Notes: a model not told the origin generated them from the letters alone. A stretch of DNA of 64,000 nt from Volvox africanus (GCA_030268105.1 BSDZ01000103.1:1120501-1184500), one strand, 5' to 3'; shown: positions 11,194-24,642, counted from the first letter of the stretch. Program-made: numbers and translations.

Positions 11194-14100
11194 TCAGGCG
11201 GACGAAGAGTCGATGACCACCAGCGTATCGCCGGATGCAGCAAGCTGTGAGAGCTTAGCGCGTATCGCCACCACCGTCCCCGACACCGGCGCCGTCAGCG
11301 GCGTCTCCATCTTCATCGCCTCCAGTACGACAAGTGTGTCCCCTGCCGCCACCATTTGACCAACAGAGATGCGAATGTCCCAAACATTGGCGCTGAAGGC
11401 CGCAGTCACCTGTCGAGGGGACGGTTAAGCCAACGGGCACATATATAGCGTCTATTTTAAAATAGTTAATAAAAATAGTAAAAATTTTAAAATTAATTGA
11501 ACAATAAATAAATATCGGAATTCCATTTTCAGTGAACATAGTGCGGCGTAATTAACATGACAATTAATAAGAAATAATAATGTATATATGTGGACATAAA
11601 ATTACATATGTATATTATATATAATAAATATTCATACACGAATGCGAATGCTCTGTGAATGCCTTCAGTATATGACATGGTGTACGACATGCATGTCAAT
11701 ACCCGACCCGATCCAGAATGGATCATACCTTGACATGCCCTGGTTTGTCGTACACTGACTCATCATCCTCATCCTCCACTGCAGCTGCCGCCGCAGAGTC
11801 CTTCCCCGCTGCCTCCGCCTCCGCCAGTTGCTTCAACGACTCCGCCTCCGCCACCAGCATTCGGTCCATGGCGGCGCGTTGCTTGCCCTGTGTGATGGCA
11901 TGAACCAAATCGTACGGCGTACGGCAATTTCGGCAATTATTAGGGGTTTCGGTGCTCGTTATAGGTGGTCAGGGCAGTTGAGCTCGGCCAGTGCCAGGTC
12001 TCAGTGTTATGCGCCGTACACACCGCCGTACAAACCAATCATACCCCATATACATGCACTCGTACATACACACACACACCTACACATCCCCCGAACACAC
12101 CCCTTAAAAAGGTGCGTAGGGTGCTGTCACCGTGTCAGCAGCTCCCTCCTCCCATTCGGCTCATTGGGTTACAACAACTCCCAACTGCCAACCGCAAGCC
12201 CCTATAACTTCTAAGCACAATCCCAAGACACCCAACCACCTTGAATTCTGCCGTCTCGGCAGCCACACTAGCTTCCATGGCGGCAAAAGCCGCCACGTCG
12301 AAGGTGGTCGGCGAGATGTCAATGTCGTACAGTCCGGTAACGAACCCAGCACGCATAGATTCCAGCTCCGACTCACTGACCTGGAAGAACCGCACCTGTT
12401 GAGGTTGAAAGTTATGGTTTGGGAGTTGGGAGTTAGCAAACGGGAAGCGGTACACGTCTTTAACGAGGTGGTTGAATAACGGTATGGATGGCAGGGGCTG
12501 ACGGATGCAGATCAGGTTCCGTCAATCCTCCAGATCCCCATCAAATAGGAGGTTAAGATGTGGCTCAAGCAGAATTATTATTTTTTAATTTACTAATACT
12601 ATTTATGACCAAGATTAGTTTCAAATTGTAAAACACTATTATTACTATATATTAATTTATTTAACCGATCATGGATCCTGTCGTACCTGATCAAAGAAGT
12701 CCAACAGCCAGGGTTTCGATGGGGAGAAGGGACCGCTGCGTCCAAAGGTGTTCCAGATGGGGAGTGTACGGCCTACCAACTGATAACCACCTGCAAGACG
12801 GTTGGTGCGTCATTTACAATTGTTACGCCAGCGACGTAAGTGCACGTACTATGTACCATTTGCAGTTCTATATCGTAACAGGTTGCTATGAAAAAAATTG
12901 AAAAAAGTCTGAAACAATGTTCATTCGTTCGATGTCCTCTATGATAATCCTGATTGTAACCGTACTTTGTGTTCCAACTATTTTACATTTTTCGTCTTGC
13001 TCCCTCAAAATTACTGTATGGGATGTTCCGAAACCAGTCCGCAGCCACTTACCCGGCGAATCCATCGGGTAGATGCACATGTACGAACCGCCAATGCCGA
13101 CCGTACCCTCTGCCGTATAAGTTCGTGCGGGATTCATCTTGGTGGTTACTAAACGCTGACGTGGATCCATCGGTACGGCACAGGGGGCACCGAGGTACAC
13201 GTCACCCAGGCCCAAAACTAGATAAGAGGCCGAGAAGATCTTGTCGCGGACCTGCAGATTCGGTTATATATAACGAATTATAACGGATTCTTAACGGTCA
13301 AAATTGTAGGTATGTGCTGTGGAAATGCGTGTACGTGTACCACTGTACAAAAGCAAACACACACACACACACACACGTTCACACACACGTAGCTGACAAC
13401 ATGAGGTCATTGCTCCCATGTGCCGTACCTACGCCTTGTGCCCAATACACACCCACGCGGACGAGCATTTTCATTTCCCTAAGCAATTGCCGTACCTCTG
13501 CTTTGCCGCCCTCCAGCCCATTGTTCTCCGCGATGTAGGCGACGTTGTCCGGCAAATACGGCGCTGATGGTCGTACACTCTTCATGTACTTCGCGATGGC
13601 CTCATGTGTCCAGCGCTCGTCGAACGCCATGGGCAGGTTGACGATACGGCTGGGGAGCACCATGGACGAGACGTCGGGAATACGCGCCTCCGCAGCCTCC
13701 AAGACCTGCAAGCGAGTTCATGTGGTTAATTGAAAATTATTTGTTCTAGTTTTTTAATTTTTATTTACTTATGTAACCATATTTAACCATATTCTTAAAA
13801 TTTATTTAAAACTTCTAATTATGTTGGGATTTATTTTCGATTTTTTTGTTTGGACATTTTATAGAATTTGTGTGATTGTTACAAACTCTAAAAGAGAGCT
13901 CATAAGGCCCAGGGGCGAGCCAGGAGGCTCATAGGGCCGCGAGAACGAGCGATATAAGAAGATGAGATGATAACGTGATATCAGATAGCAATATAAAAAA
14001 AGTCCCACCATGAAAACGAAAGGAGAGACGAGCAGCAGTGCAAAGTTACGTCCTGACCATATTCATTAAACGCCTCACACGGATGCTGTGGATGAATCGG

Positions 14101-17100
14101 GCAAGCAGAATTGGTCTTAGGGTTTAGGGTTGGCCTCGGTCTTGCATGGACATAATTTGAAGCATCTTAGAGCTCTGTCACATCCCCAAATGAGCGAAAC
14201 CGGCACGCATGTCAGCACAGGCGGGGCATTCAATGAACATGAACACATGGTACAATTTAGGATATCATTTCTCACATCAAAATAAAAAACTGTCGTACGA
14301 GAGCGCAAGCCTTTGTTGACCAGATCAACTGATCCTACCTTTTTGTAATTTGGTTGCACCACGCGCTCACTCGCACGAATTTCCGCCGGGAAGAAACACC
14401 CCTCCCCCGAACTACCTCCCAACCCACATTAACAAAACCCCTTTCCCCCGAGGACTTACCCTGTAATCTTTGCGTGTCTTCAAAAGACGTACACCCTAGG
14501 TAAATGATGCAGAGACCCTCCCTACGAGCCAACCGCCCCCCTGTGCCCTCCTTTTCATCCATTTCTCCTAATCAGCTTATAATCTCACCTGTAGCAGCCG
14601 TCCGGGTGAGATTGCCGCAATGTCGTACTCCACCATGCACGATCGTACACCGGGACTTGTCTCTATCAGCCCCGGGAACTCCCCCGCCGCAGACATCTCC
14701 GCCAACACCGCCCTCAGGCAAAACACACGCACACGCAGCCGGATGTCCAGATGCATCGGGCCGTAGTCCACCTGGACGTAGCGATCGCCAGCCAGCCTGT
14801 AAGTCGTACGACACATACGACATTCATGTATTAGTACGGAATTCGTAACGTACGGCTGAGTAGGTTAGGTTTGCATGCGGTGTTGTCGGTTACGAAATGT
14901 AATCTAATTTTCTGGAAGGTTATTATCTTGTAGTTAACGGATGCTTTGTCATCCATCACCATGCATTCACCTTCACAAGATGAAGGTAAATCTGTAAGTT
15001 GCAGTACAGGCGCGTGGGAAGTAGGGACAGTGAAGCAATTGCCGTACCTGTACTGCGCGCCAGGGAAGCCCGCCTTTGCCGGCAGCTCCTGGCATAGTGC
15101 CTTTGTGGGCGGCATGGGCACATCGGGCGCCAAAGCCGCCTCGAATGCCGCGGCAGCCGCCGTACTGTACGACGCCAACACCGCCTCCTCCGCCAGACCA
15201 TCGGTCGCCATTGCTCGCACCGCCGCCACCCGCACATCCGTACGGAGTCGCTCTGCCAGGGCATCCGTCAGGCTTAGCGGTACAAATGTGACCGAATCAT
15301 CCGGACGCACCTGAGTGGTACGACAATATGGAAGATTCAGAGCAATGAGGCCCAGAAATAATTTTTAATAATTTTTAATTTTTAAATTAAAAAATATTTT
15401 GCGAGAATCTCCAACATCAGCTCCAGGGAGTCTCGGGGAGTCTCCGGACTCAGCAGGCAAACCGTGCTTAATTTCAACGACCGAATTTCAACTACCGAAT
15501 AAACTCCCAACTGCCGAGTAAAGTAAACCGCTAACCGCCGAGTAGAAGATATAACCTTTCCTCTGCCCACACCCCGCTATATTAGGAACGGCCTGATGAG
15601 CTGCTAACAGCACAAGCAAGCGGCCCACGGTAACTGCTAACCGCCCCCACCTGGCCGATCTTCCAGAGTTCGGTTGAGGTGATGGTGGCGGGGCAGACGA
15701 AGCCGCCCAGTGAGGGACCATCCACTGTCAGAACCACGGGGTGGTCACCTGGGAGGGGGAGGGGGAGGGGGCGGGGGCGGCGCGGAGGGTTCGAAGATTG
15801 GGTCTAAGCACCTGCGTGTTAAATTATAGGTGGGTTTAAACCCCCTAAACCCCCTCCAATGTGAACCCAATGTAAACCCTAAAACCCCTAAAACCCCTCC
15901 AATGTGTTAAATTATATAGTTATACCATATCATAATTTACAAAAAAATCACACGAATGCAATAAGCGGCTACAGTGAGGAATACACGCTACATACATGTG
16001 TTGAGCCGCAACAGCTCACCGGTAAAGTTGATGGCACCGATGGCGTATATGTGATCGTGAACATTGGAGGGGTGCGTGCCGCCCTCACCGCCGTCAGGAC
16101 GCACCCAGTCCGGCTTTGGACCCACCAGCCGTACACCCAACCTGCGGTTGCGGGTTACCGTTGTACGGTATTGCCATACTCAACGAACAAACGACTAATA
16201 ATTACGAAAAACAACATTGATTCTTCTGTGGGCACTGTCTAAATTGCTATTCCATACCAACAGAATCCAAGCGGTCAAAAAATGGCCCTCAGAACATGGG
16301 CAATACTGTCGTACGTGCCGTACCTGTTGCTCTGGTAATGGACCTTGTACGGCGAGGTGTGGAAGACCTCCATGAAGTCGGACGTGATGAAGTCGGGATC
16401 TGCGTGGGGCCCGCTGATGACACCCACCCGCCAGGAGGCACCCTTGCCTCCTTCCCCGGACCCAGAATCTGCGTGTGAGGGGTAAAACGTGTGTGTTTTA
16501 CTAACAACTGTGTATGCGGGGGAGCAGCGGCGAGAACGGGAAGAGGAAGAGGAAGAGGGAAGAGGGAAGAACCCGCACATAAACATTTCAACTTGCTAAG
16601 AATGTCGAAATGTAAGGGGGGGGAGGGCGTAAACTTATCACCTGCAAATGCGGGCGCCAGGGCGGCAGGCAGCTTGGTGGGGTATCCCCCTTGATCTGCT
16701 GTCTTGGACAGGGGCAGACTGTCACCCATCCGGAGGTATCTGAGGGAGTGGGGTTTGGGGGATTGGGGAGTGGGATTTGGGGGAAAGTGGTGCATCATGC
16801 GGAAGGCAGAGTCCTCCACACCTACTCCTGCGCACCTAGATGAGTCTTGTCAGACTGGAAAAATCACTCCATCAATCAATCCGTTGAAATGTGCACACAC
16901 ACACACACACACACACATACACATACACACACTCCCCCAGCCCCGTTCGCAAATTCCCCGTTCCAACATTTTGTCATGTAGGCTCTTTGCCTTTCTCAGC
17001 CGCAGTGCCAGGCCGAATCCATTCGTCTTCCCCCCCTCCCGTCTTCTCCACCCACCTGCCCTGATATCCGCCGAACTTCCCGCCGAGAAATGTGGATCTG

Positions 17101-20100
17101 GAATCCAGGTATTTGGGAACCAGGATCCCTCCGCGGACGGCCAGGTAGCCGCGAACACCCACATTGCCCACGAGCTGTTTGGAGAGTAAAGAAGGGGAGA
17201 CGGGGAGAAGCGGGTAGAGATGCGTGTAGAGGAGCGTGTAGAGAAGGGGGTAGGGATGAAGAGGGGCGTGCTGGGGGCCCGAAACCCACCCTTCCTTCCT
17301 TCCTTCCTTCCCCACCAGATTTTCAGCAAAGAGGCGGTCCCGCCCTCCCCACTAAACACCTGTATCCAGCTTCTGCGCCCCCCAACTTACTTGCCCCACC
17401 GCCAGCACCTGCCCCGCCTCCACTCGAAAGCTGCTCCCCCACTCCAGGGAGCGCCCGTCCAGAGAGGCGGCGAAGGGTGCACCCGTCAGAGCTACAAGCG
17501 CGGAGCAGTGGAAACGTAGAGTGGGACCTGGAGGTGGGAAAGGTGAGGGGGGGACAGGGACGATGACGGGAGTGAAGGGGGGAGTGGACGGTGAGGACAA
17601 GGAAGGGCGCGGGAGACAAGGACAATGGGGGGGGGAAAGGTGACGTAGAAGGTACAACATGTGTAATTATCGTGTTCACGGCTCCCTGCGAAAAGCAATT
17701 CAGTGGTTTACTTTAGCCAAGACAGTTAGACAGTTAGACAGTTAGACGACGAGCGGAGCAACTGCCAACGCACCCTGTAGACTGAACTCCAGCGCTGCCG
17801 CGTCCTCCGCATTGCCCACCAGAGCATTGGCGAGTCGGTGGGAGAGGGAGTCCATGGGACCAGAGGGCGGTACACCCACGTGCCACAACCGAGTACGACC
17901 AGGCCAATCCTGAACACTCGTCTGCATGCCTATCCGTGGGGGGGGGGGAGGAGAGAGGGAAGATTAATCGCAGAGGTCGAGTGACGGGTGATGTTTTGTG
18001 TGTATGTGTGTTTGTGTTCTTATGACAGGGTTGTCACACATACACATTTACAGCTGTGTTTTTCCCGTCTCCTCCCACTTCCCCGCACCCTCAACCCAAC
18101 AGCGCAGAGCTCACCTTCCCCCCCCTCATCTTCACCTTCCCCCGCTGCCCATTTCCTTTCAACCCCCAACCCAAAAGTCCCTACCCGGCACCAGCACCTC
18201 CGCGACGTGGGGCACGAAACGGAAGCCCTCCAGGAAACGCGTGGTGGTATCACCCGCAATGAACCGTGGGTCGGTAATTACAGCGCGCAGAAACTCGACA
18301 TTGTTGGGCACGCCCTGCAGCGTCAGCGAGTGGGTTCAGATTTCACAGATCAAGAAGGTTGGGCCCAGGAGACGCATGTACGATATACACACGCAAAAAT
18401 ACACACACGCTTTTCGCCCGCAGTATGCCTGAACCGCACACGCAAACGAAAAGGCAGGCACATTGGTCATTTCTGGCGACAGACATTAAGAGAAGCCTTG
18501 CATGGACACACGCACATACATACACGTGCGCACACACACAGTGACCATTCCAAACTTTCCCCCAGACTCCCCCCTTCCCCCTGACACACCCCACCTGGAG
18601 TTCCGTCTTTCCGAGCGCCTGCACCATTTTCGCCACCGCCTCCTGCCTTGTCGGGGCCCATACCATGAGCTTAGCGAGCAGGGAGTCGTAGTGGGGGCTG
18701 ACCTGTGAGTCGGGAAGGTACGGCGGCAACCAGGGAGGTGAGGTGGTGCGATGAAACCCTAAACATTGACACCCTTCTTCCATTCACCTTCACACACACA
18801 TACACACATACACATACACATACACATACATACACATACACATTCACACACATGGTTGGCCCCTCCCCTGATACCCCACGAACACGCACAGCCTACCCAC
18901 ACCGTCAAGACACAGTGTGTGCTGTTGTTACAAGCTGTTTAAATTCCGTGCATCTGATTGCTGTGTTGATGACACCACATAGATGACTGTACAATACACA
19001 CGTGCACACAATCACATACATGCACCTGCACAAAAACACATACACACAAAAGTACTCGCGACAACCCCCCACCCCATCATGTTTTATCCCAAATCCCCCG
19101 TCTCCCCCCCCTACCTCCGTCCCCGTCTCCACCCAGCTGTCCACTCGCACCCCCTCCACATCCTCCAGGGAGGGGAAGGACACGTGGCCCAGCAGGCCGG
19201 GGCAGGGGCTGAAGTCGTGGGCGGGGTCCTCACCGTTGATGCGGACCTGAACAACACCAGGATGTAACCGGGCTTGTATGCTGTACGGTTTAAATTCTAT
19301 GAATTTATATTTTAGTTTTAATTTTAAGATTTCATTTCCTAAAAAGATTTATTTTGTAGAATTTTATTTCCTAAGTTTTTATTTTGTGAGGTTACAGCTT
19401 CAGCGTTCAGGGGCTTCTGTTGGCTGCACGACCCAGGGCAGGGAAGTTAGTAATGCGGTACGGTGATCTTAAACATATGCAGTTAACACGAAGGTATGTT
19501 CGTGGTTGTACAACCGCACAAATTGCGTCGTACCTCGATGGCGCAACCGACAGCGGGGGCAACCGCCAGTGACTTAAGTAGCGCCGCCGTGCCGCCTTCT
19601 GGGATAAGGCCCGGCAGCTGCAGCCGGAGTTGCGCTTCTACGATGTCGATGTTTCCGTGCGCCATCTCCGTGATGCCATGTTCCACCTGCGGCACAGTGT
19701 AGCGTACGACAGAAATACGGACATGATGATCGGGCTTCATTGGCATTGTGTAAGCAGGGGGACATCAATGGGGTCCAAGAACCATCCCATACACTGTACT
19801 GTCCCCGTACCCCTCCCTCTCCTCCAAGATCGGCTTAAATGTGCCATTTAACATCCACATCCACTGATGAGCCCGGGAAAATCACTGGTTTCGGAGCAGT
19901 CAACTAATCTCTAGGGGTGAATGGATGAGGGTACCCCGAAATACAGGCAGGGGAAGGTAGGGGACTGCTGCCAGGTGGTAGTAGTGGCCACGGGTGAAGC
20001 CACACATCCCTATCCCACACACGTACACGTACACACACATACACACGTACACATACACATACACACATACACATACACACATACACACGTACACGTACAC

Positions 20101-23100
20101 ACACATACACACGTACACATACACATACACACATACACACACATACACACATACACACATACACATACACACATACACACGTACACGTACACACACATAC
20201 ACACGTACACATACACATACACACATACACATACACACATACACATACACACATACACATACACATACACACATACACATACACACATACACATACACAC
20301 ATACACACGTACACGTACACACATACACATACACATACACACATACACATACACACATACACACACATACACACATACACACATACACACATACACACGT
20401 ACACATACACATACACACATACACATACACACATACACATACACACATACACATACACACATACACACGTACACGTACACACATACACATACACATACAC
20501 ACATACACATACACACATACACATACACACATACACATACACACATACACACGTACACGTACACACATACACATACACATACACACATACACACACATAC
20601 ACACATACACACATACACACGTACACGTACACACATACACATACACACATACACATACACACATACACATACACACATACACATACACACATACACACGT
20701 ACACGTACACGTACACACACATACACACATACACATACACATACACACATACACATACACACATACACACATACACACATACACACATACACATACACAC
20801 ACATACACACATACACACGTACACGTACACGTACACACACATACACACATACACATACACATACACACATACACACACATACACATACACACATACACAT
20901 ACACACATACACACATACACACACATACACATACACACACATACACATACACGCATACACATACACACATACACACATACACACACATACACATACACAT
21001 ACACACATACACACACATACACATACACATACACACATACACACACATACACATACACACATACACACACATACACACATACACATACACACATACACAC
21101 GTACACACACATACCTGCAATCGCGTGTTAACTTCCAGAAAATAAATCCGGCGGCTGTCCTCATCCACCAGGAACTCCACCGTACCCGCGGACCGGTACT
21201 GAGCGGCTGCCCCCAGGGCCACAGCTGCCGACGTCAGCTGCTCGCGCATCGCCGCATCGACCAACGGGGAGGGCGTCTCCTCCAGCACCTTCTGGTGCCG
21301 GCGCTGGATGGAGCACTCACGCTCCCCGAGGTGGATGCAGTTCCCCGAGCCGTCCCCGAAGATCTGCACCTCCACGTGGTGCGCCTTCGCGATGTACTTC
21401 TCCACAAAGACCTGGGCGACCAAATGAGGAGCAGGTGGCAGGTGGGAGGTGACAGGTGGCAGGTGACAGGTGGCAGGTGGGAGGTTACAGGTGGCAGGTG
21501 GGAGGTGACAGGTGGGAGGTGACAGGTGGGAGGTGACAGGTGGCAGGTGGCAGGTGGATCCGGAATCTTAGGACCGCGAACAACAACACAGAAGTATGGA
21601 ATATGGAATATGGAATATGGAAGATATGGAAGATGTTTTGTATGGATTATAGGAAATCTTGGATATGTTGAACATTGGGAATGTGGAGCATATGGGATAT
21701 GGAAGCGGGCATTCCCTCCCTCCCTCCTTCTCCCTCTCCTCCCCTGTCCCTCTCCTCCCCTGTCCCTCTCCTCCCCTGTCCCTCTCCTCCCCTGTCCCTC
21801 TCCTCCCCTGTCCCTCTCACCCCCTGTCCCTCTCACCCCCTGTCCCTCTCACCCCCGCATTGTTGAAGAAGGCTTGCCCTTGGTGCTGACTCATTTCGAA
21901 CTGACGTAACACATCCGCGTCGTTGTTGCACAGGAATATACCCATTCCGCCGCCGCCGCCAGTGGCTTTCAGAAGGACCGGGTACCCCACCTGGAGCAGA
22001 CGTCCGGAGGGAAGAAAAAAACGAACAGACAAGCACTTAGCTTTTAAATTCACTGGATGACACCGAACCTCCGCACCTTACCAAATCAAGCCACGCCCTC
22101 CTTTGCACCTTTCTCCTTTCCCCCCCAACCCACATACACATACATATACACATACACACGCATCCACTTTTCTTCATTTCCCGTCGTCAAATTCCAAACC
22201 CTCCACCCCTGGTGCAAAGTCACGCCATGGAAGGCTCGTACAGGTACCCGTACACTCCGCGATACCTTCTGGGCCTCCAGTACGGCATCCGCAGCTTCTT
22301 TGACCAGTCCACTGCCTTCTAGAATGGGCACCTACGAAGAAGATCAGAGCCGGGGGATACATCCGCAGGCACAGCCAGAGGCAAACAGGCTAAGGGGCGT
22401 GGGTCGACCTGACGGGTCATGCCGCCACTTCATGAGCCATGAGGACTATGACGTCTTCCTGATCCACCCTCTGCAGCGCTGCAGGGGGGGCCTAGGCCGG
22501 CAGTCGCTGCAGCAGAGGGCACGTTCCTCGCGACGCAGCCTTCCTTTCCCCATCATGGGGTTGACACCCCAGCAATAAGATCATGCAGAATCCGTACGGC
22601 TGGATCCATACGGGGACAGATACGGCACAGTCAAACAAACCACACGTTCAACCAATCCGTACGACACATCATGGATGTGTGAGGTCGCCGCCACGATGAC
22701 TTACCCCGGCATGACGTGCGATTTCCCTGGCCACGTGTTTGAGTGAGAAGTCGTGCATGGTCTTAGCGGTGGGGCCGAGCCACGTGACGCCAGCCTCCGT
22801 GATGGCAGTCATGAAGGCCTCGTTCTCCGATAGAAAGCCGTACCCGGGGTGTACGGCAGTGCAACCATTCTCAACGGCAACCTGGCGGGGCCGATGGGGA
22901 GAATTGGGGTACAAGGGTGGGGTGGCCAATGAGCAAATTCAGGGTTTAGACGAGCACTTGGCTGTAATGCGTGCAGCTGTCCAGTATAAGTGCAGAGCAG
23001 ACAAGACGATGGGTACGCAAAACAAGACAAGTCATGGCGGGTGGAACATGACTGAACTGATGGAATGGAAAAAAATGGGCGAGGGAATAGTATTTCTAGA

Positions 23101-23409
23101 GATTGAGTCGCACCTGAACAAGCCGGCTCGCATTCGTGTACTCGCGAGGATTGTCCCCAAGCGGAATGGCGATGCTGGCTTCGCGCACATGAGGTGCTAG
23201 AGCGTCAACAGCTGTGAAAACAGATACGGTCTCTACACCAAGCGCTTTGCAGGTGCGAATAACTCGTCGGGCGATTTCGCCGCGGTTCGCGATAAGTACG
23301 CGATGACGCTTGTTGTCACCTATGCAAGGAAAATGGACACCGGTATTACAGTATACTTACAAAAAAGATAATAAGATTATAGTATCACATTTCAAAGCAT
23401 ACCTGCCAT
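11194..23409 (-). CDS. DUR1: Urea carboxylase (biotin- and ATP-dependent)
   Basis: Carboxylates urea to allophanate with ATP and bicarbonate; probably cytosolic, since the N-terminus [20 protein letters not shown] starts directly in the biotin carboxylase fold with no targeting peptide. Exons: 23409-23403, 23319-23114, 22881-22705, 22331-22266, 21990-21853, 21411-21115, 19686-19534, 19246-19115, 18702-18595, 18314-18185, 17929-17774, 17527-17391, 17174-17056, 16739-16642, 16468-16324, 16141-16020, 15748-15651, 15310-15048, 14796-14589, 13705-13496, 13251-13053, 12790-12687, 12395-12240, 11887-11729, 11409-11194. They give 1267 aa, normal for the family. Biotin carboxylase spans about 1-455 ([15 protein letters not shown]-loop [10 protein letters not shown] near 160-169; [11 protein letters not shown] near 291-301). 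The KipA/AHS2-like half of the carboxyltransferase starts at [11 protein letters not shown] near 472 and the KipI/AHS1-like half carries GGYQLVGRT near 1057. The C-terminal biotinyl domain carries EAMKME, biotin Lys about 1229. There is no amidase domain, unlike yeast DUR1,2. Head-to-head with DUR2. Confidence 0.95.
11450..11700. other. AT-rich block in the last DUR1 intron
   Basis: The intron between exons 24 and 25 of DUR1 contains a strongly AT-rich block of short A/T words, in contrast to the GC-rich exons. Similar AT-rich patches lie in the intron regions 12570-12665, 13735-13870, 15355-15405 and 19280-19390. Confidence 0.6.
13353..13389 (+). repeat. (CA)n microsatellite in DUR1 intron 20
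   Basis: A short CA dinucleotide tract with one interruption, in the intron between exons 20 and 21. Confidence 0.75.
16894..16932 (+). repeat. (CA)n microsatellite in DUR1 intron 13
   Basis: A CA run degrading into CATACA words, one of several CA/TG tracts in introns of this gene. Confidence 0.75.
18792..18854 (+). repeat. CA/CATA microsatellite in DUR1 intron 8
   Basis: Alternating ACACAT and ACATAC words, the same composition as the much longer tract in intron 6. Confidence 0.75.
19921..20012 (-). repeat. Shared intronic element, copy in DUR1 intron 6
   Basis: On the plus strand the copy opens with ATGGATGAGGGTACCCCGAA and continues through GGGAAGGTAGGG, CCAGGT and TAGTGGCCACGGGTGA to CATCCCTATCC. 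It aligns with small gaps to the reverse complement of 59941-60030 in an arginine deiminase intron. In both cases the element lies downstream of a TG-rich tract when read in the sense of its host gene, so orientation relative to host transcription is the same. Confidence 0.8.
20022..21113 (-). repeat. About 1.1-kb (ACACAT)/(ACACGT) minisatellite in DUR1 intron 6
   Basis: An almost pure array of ACACAT, ACAT and ACACGT(ACACGT) words fills most of intron 6. In the DUR1 sense it is a TG-rich (TGTGTA)n array starting within two or three bases of the splice donor of exon 6 (21115), where the intron begins GTATGTGTGTG. Higher-order structure is visible because blocks bounded by CGTACACGTACAC recur irregularly. 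Apparent 380-530 codon ORFs on both strands (Tyr-Thr-His or Val-Cys-Tyr-Met repeats) are products of this array and not genes. Confidence 0.95.
21431..21560 (+). repeat. GGTGGCA/GGTGGGAGGTGACA minisatellite in DUR1 intron 5
   Basis: Tandem imperfect copies built from GGTGGCA, GGTGGGA and GGTGACA words, just upstream of exon 6 in genome coordinates. Confidence 0.85.
21718..21856 (+). repeat. Pyrimidine-rich TCCCCTGTCCCTCTCC minisatellite abutting the exon 5 donor of DUR1
   Basis: About seven copies of a CCTCTCCTCCCCTGTC-type unit, almost purely C/T on the plus strand. The array reaches the exon 5 splice donor (exon end 21853), so the repeat unit makes up the start of the intron. Confidence 0.85.
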
Positions 23410-23938
23410 TATGGAAACAGCCAACTTTTGGGATCGTAGGACCCACGTGCCTGTTTTTATACTAAAGTACAACGAACAACACTTGTACAAATTAGAATAT
23501 ATAATTTATAGGTGTCGCTTTCGGAACTGGCAGGTGTCGCAGGGGCTGCAATGGTACAAGTCACGCATTAGGACCTCTTGCAGGGCCGCTAAGGGATCCG
23601 GTTGACAGTTAGTAGGGACGGGCCACTCATTACCTGCATGCGCCTTAGTATGAGTTAGTCGCGATCTATTTGTTATTGAAGATGAATGCCTCACATTAAT
23701 GCATGCTAAGGCAAATCTGTACGCATCAGCAACCGACTTGGTTATCCTTCAGTTTTGCCGTAGTCGTCACACACACGCAGGGCCTCTGCAACCGTAAGGG
23801 TGCACCTTCCTATACCATAACATTTAGACCTTTTTTAAAACCTGCAACGGCGAGGAATACGGTCGCCTTAACGTTCAGGAATTATCTACATCAAGTGACA
23901 AATAGACGGATTTCTCAGTTTATACTAAACCTACTACC
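23410..23938. promoter_or_regulatory. Divergent DUR1/DUR2 promoter region (529 bp)
   Basis: The two start codons (DUR1 at 23409 minus, DUR2 at 23939 plus) face away from each other across 529 bp with no other gene. On the minus strand a TATAAATTAT word at 23510-23501 lies about 95 bp upstream of the DUR1 ATG and is a plausible TATA element. I see no equally clear TATA word for DUR2. The head-to-head layout suggests co-regulation of the two enzymes that act in sequence, for example by nitrogen status; that is inference, and I did not find a convincing copy of the GGWAGGGT word attributed to the NIT2 regulator. Confidence 0.55.
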
Positions 23939-24642
23939 ATGCTGCCAGAAACACTTGACCTTTCCACAGTTCGAGCAGCATATGCGAGCGGGAAATGCAC
24001 GCCGACGGAGCTCATTACAGCGCTTTACCCGCGGTTCATCGCAGCGGGCGACATTTTCTTGTATCTTCCTCCCCTTGATGAACTATTGTCGCGTTGTATG
24101 GAGCTGGAATTGCAAGCGGAGGAACAACGTGGCAGCTTGTGGGGTGTGCCGTTCGGCATAAAGGATAATGTTGACATCGTGAGCATGCCGACCACCGCTG
24201 CATGTCCCGCGTTCAGCTACATGCCCGCAAGAAACGCACCCTCGGTTGCGGCTCTCCTTGCCGAAGGTAATACCGCTTTTTTTTACTACATTTCGTTTCA
24301 TTATCTTAGCTGTCAATGTGCGCCTTTTTGCCACCACGTTCCATCTCATCGCGAAACGTCCCCAAGCACTACATCGCATTCAATGTTTCATCTGCACATC
24401 CGTCCCTGGCGCCTAGGAAGCCTGGTTATCCTCCAGCTTCCTCCCCACATCGTCCCGGGATGTTCCTGAGCCCACCGCACCCCACCCCACCCCACCCCAC
24501 CCCACCTCACCCTGTGAAACTTGACATAATAAAACACAAGCACACGCACACTTGCATCCACACACGTTATCTCCCACACACAGACATACTTACACTAATT
24601 TGCACAAGCACGCACTACACCACACTCTAATACGTACCTACA

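Noticed and set aside
16850..17679. Proline-rich ORFs of 100-170 codons on both strands
   Set aside because: They cross several DUR1 exon/intron borders in wrong frames.
19900..21522. Overlapping ORFs of 383-533 codons on both strands encoding Tyr-Thr-His or Val-Cys-Met-Tyr repeats
   Set aside because: They are translations of the ACACAT/ACACGT minisatellite. The 21115-21411 part is a genuine DUR1 exon read with or against its frame.
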